Part shown: positions 1-5,028 of the stretch, one piece after another
How positions within the stretch are numbered: the stretch's first letter is position 1
How the letters are laid out: each line of letters opens with the position of its first letter
Assembly: GCA_018882545.1 (NCBI GenBank)
Contig: VERS01000222.1
Span: 1 to 5,028 of the forward strand
Direction: 5' to 3'
Length of the DNA: 5,028 bases
Source: Mycobacterium sp.
GTDB taxonomy: Bacteria; Actinomycetota; Actinomycetes; Mycobacteriales; Mycobacteriaceae
Position numbers and translations under genes: made by a program
Notes under the pieces: model-generated
Databases searched by the model: none
What the model saw: only the letters and a program-made list of their open reading frames with translations
What the model was told of the DNA's origin: nothing

Positions 1-1
1 G

Positions 2-747
<746 letters not shown>

Positions 748-751
<4 letters not shown>

Positions 752-2007
752 GTTCGGTCGCGCAGGGCAGCCCGCAGGCTCAGGTCGAGCTGCCCCGCGA
801 GGTGTGGTCGCTGATCGGAGCCAACGCCATCGTCGCGTTGGGCTACGGGCTGGTTGCACCGGTGCTGCCGGATCTGGCCCGGCACTTCGGGGTGAGTATC
901 AGCGCGGCGACCTTCATCATCACCGCCTTCGCGCTGATGCGTCTGCTGGCCGCCCCACCCACCGGCGCGCTGGTACAGCGGCTGGGGGAGCGGCGGATCT
1001 ACATCAGCGGGCTGGTCATCGTGGCGGTGACGACCGGAGCGTGCGCGTTCGCGCAGACCTACGGGCAGCTGCTGCTGTTCCGGGCGCTGGGCGGGGTCGG
1101 CTCGACGATGTTCTTCGTCTCCGCGCTGGGATTGATGATCCGGATCAGCCCGCCGGACGCCCGTGGTCGAGTGGCGGGGCTGTTCGCCGGGGCGTTCCTG
1201 GTGGGTTCGGTCGCAGGCCCGGTGCTGGGCAATCTGACCGCCGGGCTGGGTCTGCGTGCCCCGTTCCTGATGTACGGCGTGCTGCTCATTGTGGCGGCGG
1301 CGGTCGTGCTGATCGGGCTTCGTAAGTCCGTGCTGGCCGCGCCGGCGGAGGCCGATGGGGTTGCGGTGACGCTGCGGATGGCGCTGCGCCACCGGGCTTA
1401 CCGCGCGGCGCTGATGTCCAACTTCGCGACCGGCTGGTCGCTGTTCGGTCTGCGGTTCGCTCTGGTGCCGTTGTTCGTCGAGGAGGTCCTCGACCGGCAG
1501 CCGCGGCACGTCGCGGGACTGGCGCTGGCCGCTTTCGCGGTGGGCAATGTCGCGGTGGTGATGTACAGCGGCCGGCTATCGGACCGCATCGGGCGAAAGC
1601 CGTTGCTCATCGCCGGGTTGGCGTTGTCGGCGGTGTCCACGGTTGCGCTGGGGATGACGAACTCGTTGCCGCTGTTCTTCATCGAGGCGGTGGTGGCCGG
1701 TGCGGCATCGGGGATCTATGCCTCTCCGCAGCAGGCGGCGGTCGCCGACATCATCGGCCAGGCCCGCGGCGGCCCGGCGATCGCCGCGTTTCAGATGATG
1801 TCGGACTTCGGGTCGATCGTCGGGTCGATCGGGGTGGGTCTGCTGGCCCAGCAGTTCTCCTACGAGTGGGCCTTCGGGATCAGCGGGGCGATCCTGCTGC
1901 TGGCGGCGCTGGGCTGGTTGCTGGCCCCGGAGACCCGGGAATCGCCGCCTGCTGAACCCAGCCCGGGGCCGCCCGCGGACTCCGCGGATCGCGCTGAGTT
2001 GTCGTAG
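748..2007 (+). CDS. MFS (DHA1-like) 12-helix multidrug efflux transporter
   Basis: This is an inner-membrane major facilitator protein of 419 residues, the usual size for 12-helix drug:H+ antiporters. GTG at 748 was chosen because it overlaps the pgm stop as GTGA and leaves a short hydrophilic N-terminus before helix 1; the open frame upstream lies inside pgm. MFS motif A appears twice: a degenerate [11 protein letters not shown] between helices 2 and 3 (residues 73-83) and a clear [10 protein letters not shown] between helices 8 and 9 (residues 275-284), as expected for the two six-helix halves. A charged central loop around residues 195-215 separates the halves, and the tail is Pro/Ser/Glu-rich and probably cytosolic. 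The coupling to pgm suggests co-transcription. The substrate cannot be read from sequence; sugar-phosphate context alone does not make it a sugar porter. A purine-rich AAGGAAG lies about 19 bases upstream, too far for a good ribosome site, so coupling probably drives initiation. Confidence 0.9.
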
Positions 2008-2014
2008 GGCCCGG

Positions 2015-2105
2015 CGCCCGCCTTCGAGCGACTTCAATCCTCGACTACGCGGGTCGAGCCGGGGTTGCCGCGCGGCGGGTCAAGATTGTCGCTCATAGCC
2101 GGGCA
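2015..2105. repeat. Palindromic intergenic repeat, copy A (longer, more diverged)
   Basis: The outer arms are inverted repeats: GCCCG-N6-AGCGAC on the left (2016-2032) and TTGTCGCT-N6-CGGGCA on the right (2086-2105), with 13 of 20 positions pairing. The same two arms, in the same order and spacing, occur again at 3666-3724. The interior contains a smaller perfect hairpin, CTCGAC (2040-2045) with GTCGAG (2053-2058), which has no T-tract. It lies just after the transporter stop, so the structure could also serve as a weak factor-independent terminator. I recognise no named family. Confidence 0.5.
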
Positions 2106-2142
2106 CAGCGGCGGTAGTGCCCCATTCGCGCCCCGGCGCGGG

Positions 2143-2172
2143 TTGGAGGGCACTGCGGTGGTGGTGTAGTTT
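2143..2172 (+). promoter_or_regulatory. Probable tRNA-Ala promoter
   Basis: A TTGGAG -35 (2143-2148) and a TAGTTT -10 (2167-2172, fitting TANNNT) are separated by 18 bases. Transcription would begin around 2179, a few bases before the mature tRNA 5' end. This is a consensus match only. Confidence 0.5.
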
Positions 2173-2185
2173 CGACTGCGCACCT

Positions 2186-2258
2186 GGGGCTATGGCGCAG
2201 CTGGTAGCGCACCACACTGGCAGTGTGGGGGTCAGGGGTTCGAGTCCCCTTAGCTCCA
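2186..2258 (+). tRNA. tRNA-Ala (anticodon GGC)
   Basis: A full cloverleaf can be folded by eye. The acceptor arms are GGGGCTA (2186-2192) and TAGCTCC (2251-2257). The D stem is GCGC/GCGC, the anticodon stem is CCACA/TGTGG with loop CTGGCAG and anticodon GGC at 2219-2221, and the T arm is AGGGG-TTCGAGT-CCCCT. The discriminator is A73 at 2258. The third acceptor pair is G3:U70, the classic alanine identity element, which confirms the assignment. It decodes GCC and, by wobble, GCU. The CCA tail is not encoded here (the bases after A73 are CAA), unlike at the duplicated copy downstream, which reads ACCA. A strong terminator follows directly. Confidence 0.97.
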
Positions 2259-2259
2259 C
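2217..2259 (+). repeat. attL-type core: 43-bp tRNA 3' direct repeat, copy 1
   Basis: This stretch runs from the anticodon loop to one base past the discriminator of tRNA-Ala and is identical, base for base, to 3400-3442. Tyrosine integrases commonly use the anticodon loop and 3' half of a tRNA as crossover and identity block, and the element restores the tRNA end. The full gene lies at this copy, so it marks the element's left junction. Confidence 0.85.
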
Positions 2260-2263
2260 AAAC

Positions 2264-2296
2264 AAAAACCCGAGACCAAATGGTCTCGGGTTTTTT
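2264..2296 (+). terminator. Rho-independent terminator after tRNA-Ala
   Basis: The stem CCCGAGACC (2269-2277) pairs with GGTCTCGGG (2282-2290) around a 4-base A/T loop, followed by six T (2291-2296) and preceded by an A-run that can extend the stem. It begins five bases after the repeat core, so if copy 1 is the left junction this terminator came with the inserted element. Confidence 0.9.
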
Positions 2297-2321
2297 GCTG
2301 GGTTGGGGGCGGCCCGGGCGG

Positions 2322-2342
2322 TTTGACGACAGTTTGACGACA
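2322..2342 (+). repeat. Putative integrase arm sites, left end (2 x TTTGACGACA)
   Basis: TTTGACGACA occurs at 2322-2331 and 2333-2342, a period of 11 bases or about one helical turn, 63 bases from the end of core copy 1. Short direct repeats flanking the core at this distance are typical of tyrosine-integrase arm-type sites. The same heptamer GACGACA recurs near the second core on both sides. A caccaca/tgtggtg hairpin follows at 2352-2371. Function is inferred. Confidence 0.5.
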
Positions 2343-2477
2343 AAGCCTGACCACCACATTCTGGTGTGGTGCGCATGGGGTGTGGACCTTGCGAGACTAT
2401 GCGCCATACTTCCATCGCTGCAGATACACGCGTTCTGGCAAGGGGTCCCATTCCGCCGACCGTTGATTAGGGACAAT

Positions 2478-2509
2478 ACGGTGTCACACCGTGTCACGCC
2501 GTGTATTAT
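2478..2509 (+). promoter_or_regulatory. Toxin-antitoxin promoter with overlapping palindromic operator
   Basis: The perfect palindrome ACGGTGT-C-ACACCGT spans 2478-2492. A third half-site continues in tandem: TCACACCGTG (2484-2493) and TCACGCCGTG (2494-2503) repeat with a 10-base period. A -10 hexamer TATTAT lies at 2504-2509 and a partial -35, GTGTCA, at 2481-2486 (17-base spacer) sits inside the palindrome. Transcription would start near 2516, on the A of the antitoxin ATG. Tandem half-sites one helical turn apart are what ribbon-helix-helix antitoxins bind, so autorepression is the likely control. Confidence 0.65.
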
Positions 2510-2515
2510 GCCCTC

Positions 2516-2929
2516 ATGGCCGATCACTTCACCCTGCGGCTGCCGGCAGGTTCGCGGGAGCGGCTCACCGAGGAGGCCGGCCGCGCACACCTTTCCGAGC
2601 GCACCCTTGCTCAGCGCTATATAGAAGAAGGCCTGCGCGGCGACGCCCATCCCCTGATCCGGTTTCTCGACGGCCCGAGTGGCCGTCGGGCCGGTCTCGT
2701 GGGCCGCGGCCTGGATGTGTGGGAGGTCATCGCCACCGTCCTGGACAACGATGGATCGATCACCGAGGCGGCGGATTATTTGCAGACTCCGATCGGACTG
2801 GTGCAGGCCGCGGTCGCCTACTACGGCCAATACCGCGAGGAGATCGACGCCGAGATCGCAGCCAATGAGACCGCCTATGAGCGCGGCCGCTCGGCTGCGG
2901 CAGCCGGTGAGCAAGCCCTGCGCAGGTGA
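2516..2929 (+). CDS. Antitoxin: N-terminal ribbon-helix-helix plus DUF433-like HTH domain
   Basis: This is a 137-residue protein. Residues 4-41 (FTLRLP strand, then two helices with RERLTEEAGR and ERTLAQRYIEEGL) fit a MetJ/Arc-type ribbon-helix-helix DNA-binding fold. Residues 55-115 (RRAGLVGRGLDVWEVI, then SITEAADYLQTPIGLVQAAVAYY) resemble the DUF433 winged/HTH antitoxin domain that habitually precedes DUF5615 toxins. The C-terminal tail is helical and charged and may wrap the toxin. ATG 2516 was chosen because no Shine-Dalgarno precedes it and a TATTAT -10 ends six bases upstream, giving a leaderless mRNA, which is common in mycobacteria; the in-frame GTG at 2501 would lie inside the promoter. 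Its stop overlaps the toxin start. It is expected to neutralise the toxin and repress its own promoter. The domain match is by eye. Confidence 0.8.
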   Translation: MADHFTLRLPAGSRERLTEEAGRAHLSERTLAQRYIEEGLRGDAHPLIRFLDGPSGRRAGLVGRGLDVWEVIATVLDNDGSITEAADYLQTPIGLVQAAVAYYGQYREEIDAEIAANETAYERGRSAAAAGEQALRR

Positions 2930-3297
2930 AGGCTTTGCTCGATGAGCACCTTTCGCCGCGGATCGCGGCGCTCCTGCGTGAAGCCGGCTACGACGTGGTC
3001 GCCGTCGCCGATCGCGACGACCTGTTCGCGTGCAGCGACCGGACACTTTTCGAGACCGCGACCGCCGAAGGCCGTGCGGTGGTCACCAACAACATCAAGG
3101 ACTTTCGGCCCCTCGCGGCTGAGTGGCTGGCAATGGGCCGCACTCACCCCGGGCTGATCCTGCTGCCCTCGGCCCGGACGCGAACCCGCGCCGCTGTCAA
3201 TGCTCTGGCTGCGGCGGTGCGAGCCGTGCTCGACGCCCACCCCGACGGCATCGCGGACAGCGAGCGGTGGATGATCATCCCGCCGCCTGAAGATTGA
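2926..3297 (+). CDS. Toxin: DUF5615 family PIN-like (Mut7-C-type) ribonuclease
   Basis: This is a 123-residue, single-domain protein. GTG 2926 overlaps the antitoxin stop as GTGA, so translation is coupled and antitoxin is made first. Family landmarks are LLDEHLSP at residues 4-11 (acidic D6/E7), the GYDVVAVAD strand, SDRTLFETATAEGRAVVT (residues 37-54, acidic D38) and TNNIKDF (54-60, D59), then HPGLILL (74-80). These reproduce the PIN-like order of acidic residues that hold metal for RNA cleavage. The Asp often found in the T-N-D-x-D-F motif is Asn here (N56), so the active site may be slightly altered. The family is an established VapC-like relative paired with DUF433-type antitoxins. The target RNA is unknown. 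Its stop lies within the first GACGACA repeat of the right end, leaving almost no spacer before the att region. Confidence 0.83.
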   Translation: MKALLDEHLSPRIAALLREAGYDVVAVADRDDLFACSDRTLFETATAEGRAVVTNNIKDFRPLAAEWLAMGRTHPGLILLPSARTRTRAAVNALAAAVRAVLDAHPDGIADSERWMIIPPPED

Positions 3298-3326
3298 CGA
3301 CAATCTCGACGACAACCCTGACGACA
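3293..3326 (+). repeat. Putative integrase arm sites, right inner end (3 x GACGACA)
   Basis: GACGACA occurs at 3296-3302, 3308-3314 and 3320-3326, with an exact 12-base period, 73 bases before core copy 2. The first copy overlaps the toxin stop codon. The spacing of about one helical turn and the shared heptamer with the left end support a protein-binding array. Confidence 0.5.
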
Positions 3327-3367
3327 GTTACGACCTCTACGAGGCCAACTACAGCCCAGAAATGGGC

Positions 3368-3399
3368 CTGAACTGCCTGTTCAGCGGGTCTGCCTGTTC
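3368..3399. repeat. Direct and inverted repeats abutting core copy 2
   Basis: CTGCCTGTTC is repeated exactly at 3373-3382 and 3390-3399, ending on the base before the 43-bp core. CTGAAC (3368-3373) and GTTCAG (3379-3384) form a perfect inverted repeat around the first copy. These could be integrase or excisionase contacts, but nothing independent supports that. Confidence 0.35.
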
Positions 3400-3442
3400 C
3401 TGGCAGTGTGGGGGTCAGGGGTTCGAGTCCCCTTAGCTCCAC
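3400..3442 (+). repeat. attR-type core: 43-bp tRNA 3' direct repeat, copy 2
   Basis: This is an exact copy of 2217-2259 without the tRNA 5' half: upstream of it there is no acceptor or D arm, so it cannot make a tRNA. It differs just beyond the identity block, where it continues as CA to give an encoded ACCA end (3441-3444), whereas the functional gene reads ACAA. Confidence 0.85.
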
Positions 3443-3483
3443 CAGGGAAAACGGCGACGGCGCGGCCTTTCCGGAGGCCGGAC

Positions 3484-3502
3484 GACGACAGTTTCGACGA
3501 CA
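3484..3502 (+). repeat. Putative integrase arm sites beyond core copy 2 (2 x GACGACA)
   Basis: GACGACA lies at 3484-3490 and 3496-3502. The block GACGACAGTTTCGACGACAA matches the left-end block GACGACAGTTTGACGACAA (2325-2343) except for one extra C. A hairpin precedes it, as one precedes the left-end pair. It therefore resembles the same arm attached to a second core. Confidence 0.5.
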
Positions 3503-3572
3503 ACTTGGGACCCCCACTTCGCGTGGTTGCCGAAGAGCGCGAGCAGGGCTTGTCAAAAAACAAGAGTAAGAA

Positions 3573-3598
3573 ACTGTCGAAAACGCAGACTGTCGAAA
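3573..3598. repeat. Paired ACTGTCGAAA direct repeats
   Basis: Exact 10-base copies lie at 3573-3582 and 3589-3598, with a 16-base period. The reverse complement, TTTCGACAGT, loosely resembles the TTTGACGACAGT unit, so they may be further binding sites in opposite orientation. Function unknown. Confidence 0.3.
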
Positions 3599-3665
3599 GC
3601 GCATTCCAGTGCTGGGCCGAGTCGGCGGTCTGTCCTTGAGATGCCACGCCCCGACCGCTTGCCTT

Positions 3666-3724
3666 TGCCCGCCTAGGAGCGACAACTTCTGCGGCGCAGG
3701 TGGTTTGTCGCTGCAAGTCGGGCA
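3666..3724. repeat. Palindromic intergenic repeat, copy B
   Basis: The 20-base arms 3666-3685 and 3705-3724 are inverted repeats pairing at 17 of 20 positions, with perfect TGCCCG/CGGGCA outer and AGCGACAA/TTGTCGCT inner segments. The 19-base loop contains a second hairpin, CTGC-ggc-GCAG (3689-3699). Both arms are shared with copy A at 2015-2105. The shape is that of a REP- or MITE-like dispersed palindrome. It has no T-tract. Confidence 0.6.
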
Positions 3725-3821
3725 CTTCCATCACCCCTCAGGCGCCCCGCGCCCTTTCCGGGTCGCGTAGGTTCTTGGGGAAGTAATTCAAGACCCAGCG
3801 CAGCACTCGACGAAAGCCATC

Positions 3822-4079
3822 ATGCCCGAGGACCAGATCCCAGACGTTCCGCCGAATCACCTCTCCGTTGATCCGCAGAGCCCTTTTTATAGCGAAGAGG
3901 TGTTGCGTCGCGGGGTCGGTATCCGTTTCAACGGTGCAGAGAAAACCAATGTTCACGAATACTACGTCGACGAGGGCTGGGTGCTCATTGAGGTTCCCAC
4001 CGCGAAGGATCGCCGGGGAAATCCGATGGTCATCAAACTCAGCGGCACGGTCGAGCCGTTCTTCCGCAGCGCGGACTGA
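3822..4079 (+). CDS. DUF3297 family small protein
   Basis: This is an 85-residue, soluble, acidic protein, close to full length for the family. Recognisable signatures are LSVDPQSPFY (residues 14-23), GVGIRFNG (31-38), the V-EYYVDEGWV segment (44-54), DRRGNPMVIKLSG (63-75) and the terminal VEPFFR (77-82). ATG 3822 is preceded by GAAAG at 3812-3816, a good ribosome site with a 5-base gap. The function of the family is not established; occasional database names linking it to glutathione peroxidase have no visible support here, as there is no thiol/selenol active-site motif and no cysteine at all. It appears monocistronic. An imperfect hairpin at 4091-4123 may end its transcript. Confidence 0.85.
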   Translation: MPEDQIPDVPPNHLSVDPQSPFYSEEVLRRGVGIRFNGAEKTNVHEYYVDEGWVLIEVPTAKDRRGNPMVIKLSGTVEPFFRSAD

Positions 4080-4169
4080 GCGGGGCATTAACCGCCGCGG
4101 GGGATTCCTGGGCCGCGGGTGGTCCGGTACCGGCGACTAAATCCGCTGGTAACGGACCGGCTGCCGGTC

Positions 4170-4204
4170 TACACTGGGGCAAATTCTGACCCGGCTACGG
4201 GGGG
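4170..4204 (+). promoter_or_regulatory. Probable promoter and ribosome site of the ECF sigma gene
   Basis: TACACT at 4170-4175 fits the TANNNT -10, giving a start near 4182 and a leader of about 27 bases. No clear -35 is visible. A G-run at 4199-4204 serves as Shine-Dalgarno, four bases before ATG 4209. A perfect 10-base palindrome, CCGGTACCGG (4124-4133), lies about 40 bases upstream and could be an operator. Confidence 0.4.
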
Positions 4205-4208
4205 TGCG

Positions 4209-5028
4209 ATGACCAGAGCACTGGGGTTGCAGCCCGACCTCAGCGACGGTGAGCTCGCGACGGCGGCGGCGGCGGGTGATCGTCAGGCCTTTGCCGAGAT
4301 CTACGACCGCTACGCCGATCGTCTCTACGACTTCAGTGTCGGCCTCATCGGGGACCGCGATGCGGCGGCCGACTGTGTGCAGGACGCCTTCTGCGTCGCG
4401 GCGGCAGACCTCGCCAGCCTGCGTGAGCCCGGAAGTCTCCGCCCCTGGCTGTACTCGATCACCCGCCACCACGCGATGCGTCGCCTCCGGCACCGCTATC
4501 GCGAGGAGGTTTCCGATGATCTTCCTGACATGGCCTCTGCCGAGACGAGCCCGGAAACCCTTGCCGGGCAGAGTGAATTGGCCCGGCTGATCGCCGACGC
4601 CGCCGGCGGGCTCTCAGACCGCGACCGCGAACTGCTGGAGCTGTCCTACCGGCACGGACTGGACGGCCCCGAACTCGCCGAGGCGCTCGGGGTCACGCTG
4701 ACCAACGCCAACACGATGATGTTCCGGCTGCGTCAGACCGTCGAGCGTTGTCTGGGGGCGCTGCTGGTCGCGCGCGGCGCACGCGCCAATCCGGACGCCT
4801 GTCCTGAGTTGGCCGCGATCTTGAAAGGCTGGGACGGCCAGTTCACCGTTCTGCTGCGCAAACGCACGGCCCGCCATATCGATTCCTGCCCGGTCTGCGC
4901 CGAGGATCAGCGACGCAACGTCAACCCCGTTTCCCTGCTGGGGGGCGCGGCGGTGTTCATCCCCGCCCCGGCGGGGATGCGTCAGCTGACGCTGGATCGT
5001 GTCCAGCTGACCAGCGCGAGCTCCGAGT
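4209..5028 (+). CDS. ECF sigma factor with C-terminal zinc-finger extension (3' end outside window)
   Basis: The frame is open from ATG 4209 to the window edge (273 residues, no stop). Region 2 covers roughly residues 27-95: AFAEIYDRYADRLYDF, then the region 2.2-like DAAADCVQDAF (51-61) and LRPWLYSITRHHAMRRLR (77-94). Region 4 covers about 123-182, with SDRDRELLELSYRHGLDGPE leading into the recognition HTH LAEALGVTLTNANTMMFRLRQ. After region 4 comes C198 and then H223-x3-C227-x2-C230, the C/HxxxCxxC ligand set of zf-HC2 (ZAS) anti-sigma domains, followed by a hydrophobic GGAAVFIPAPAG stretch. ECF factors with such C-terminal extensions are known in Actinobacteria; the fused finger probably restrains or senses in cis. 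Further domains, possibly a membrane helix, may lie beyond the edge. The promoters it recognises cannot be told from this sequence. Confidence 0.88.
   Translation, partial: MTRALGLQPDLSDGELATAAAAGDRQAFAEIYDRYADRLYDFSVGLIGDRDAAADCVQDAFCVAAADLASLREPGSLRPWLYSITRHHAMRRLRHRYREEVSDDLPDMASAETSPETLAGQSELARLIADAAGGLSDRDRELLELSYRHGLDGPELAEALGVTLTNANTMMFRLRQTVERCLGALLVARGARANPDACPELAAILKGWDGQFTVLLRKRTARHIDSCPVCAEDQRRNVNPVSLLGGAAVFIPAPAGMRQLTLDRVQLTSASSE

Larger units (their letters stand above)
2217..3442. mobile_element. Mini integrative element in tRNA-Ala carrying only a toxin-antitoxin operon
   Basis: Two exact 43-bp copies of the tRNA-Ala 3' half, in direct orientation with a repeat period of 1183 bp, bound this segment. 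Inside are a terminator, putative arm-site repeats near both ends (2322-2342 and 3293-3326), and one antitoxin/toxin gene pair. No integrase, excisionase, replication or transfer gene is present. Phage integration at the 3' end of a tRNA-Ala gene is established for the F1-type mycobacteriophage Ms6 in M. smegmatis, so a trans-acting integrase of that kind is conceivable. Two readings remain open: a true non-autonomous element moved in trans, or the residue of a larger island after internal deletion. The boundaries are strongly supported by sequence; mobility is inferred. Confidence 0.7.
3443..3821. other. Gene-free stretch with element-like repeats
   Basis: No convincing coding frame is present on either strand. 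Contents in order: a CGGCCT/AGGCCG hairpin (3463-3480), two GACGACA arm-like repeats (3484-3502), a short CTTGT/ACAAG inverted repeat (3549-3564) in locally A-rich sequence, two ACTGTCGAAA repeats (3573-3598), the palindromic repeat copy B (3666-3724), and the leader of the DUF3297 gene. The first half looks like the arm region of a decayed second element; the second half probably returns to host sequence. Confidence 0.45.

Noticed and set aside
2034..2096. Minus-strand 20-residue frame starting ATG-AGC-GAC
   Set aside because: It has no Shine-Dalgarno and no -10 placed for a leaderless start, and it coincides with the palindromic repeat copy A.
2352..2371. caccaca/tgtggtg hairpin read as a terminator
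   Set aside because: There is no T-tract and no upstream transcript that needs it after the strong terminator at 2264-2296; it is left as an unexplained inverted repeat.
2093..3046. Long minus-strand frame across the tRNA and the antitoxin, containing a GAKGTRTPDPHTA stretch
   Set aside because: This is the well-known spurious translation of the reverse strand of a tRNA; the rest is antisense to a well-supported antitoxin gene. The same false peptide appears at 3381-3734 over core copy 2.
3400..3472. Second tRNA-Ala gene
   Set aside because: Only the 3' half is present; the sequence before 3400 lacks an acceptor strand and D arm, so no cloverleaf forms.
3293..3502. GACGACA clusters considered as a CRISPR array
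   Set aside because: The units are only 7-10 bases with 4-5 base gaps, far too short for CRISPR repeats and spacers, and no cas genes are present.
3406..3639. Plus-strand 77-residue frame starting inside core copy 2
   Set aside because: It begins within the tRNA-derived repeat, has no ribosome site and has low-complexity composition; it resembles no known family.

Overview
The window looks like chromosomal DNA of a mycobacterium, probably a fast-growing Mycolicibacterium-type species. This rests on the high GC content, GTG starts with 4-base overlaps, an E. coli-type phosphoglucomutase close to the mycobacterial PgmA, and a tRNA-Ala used as an integration site. The species is inferred, not proven.

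Left part (1-2007): the C-terminal half of alpha-D-glucose phosphoglucomutase (pgm), translationally coupled through a GTGA overlap to a 12-helix MFS efflux-type transporter. Between the transporter and the tRNA lies a palindromic intergenic repeat (copy A, 2015-2105).

Centre (2143-3442): a tRNA-Ala(GGC) gene with a recognisable promoter and a strong hairpin/T-tract terminator. Its 3' 43 bases (2217-2259) recur exactly at 3400-3442, 1183 bp downstream. This is the signature of a tyrosine-integrase element inserted in a tRNA gene. Between the copies lies one two-gene toxin-antitoxin operon, with a ribbon-helix-helix/DUF433-like antitoxin and a DUF5615 PIN-like toxin. No integrase is present. 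The antitoxin appears to be translated from a leaderless mRNA, and a palindromic operator overlaps its promoter. Short GACGACA direct repeats resembling integrase arm sites lie just inside both ends, and a near-identical pair also lies beyond the second core. The sequence is therefore best read as a tiny non-autonomous integrative element, possibly the surviving member of a tandem array.

Right part (3443-5028): about 380 bp of apparently gene-free sequence with element-like repeats and a second copy of the palindromic repeat (copy B, 3666-3724). It is followed by a small DUF3297 gene and the start of an ECF sigma factor whose C-terminus carries a zinc-finger (C...H-x3-C-x2-C) anti-sigma-like segment. 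That gene runs off the window. The flanking metabolic, transport and regulatory genes look like ordinary chromosome; the tRNA-bounded segment looks like the acquired part.
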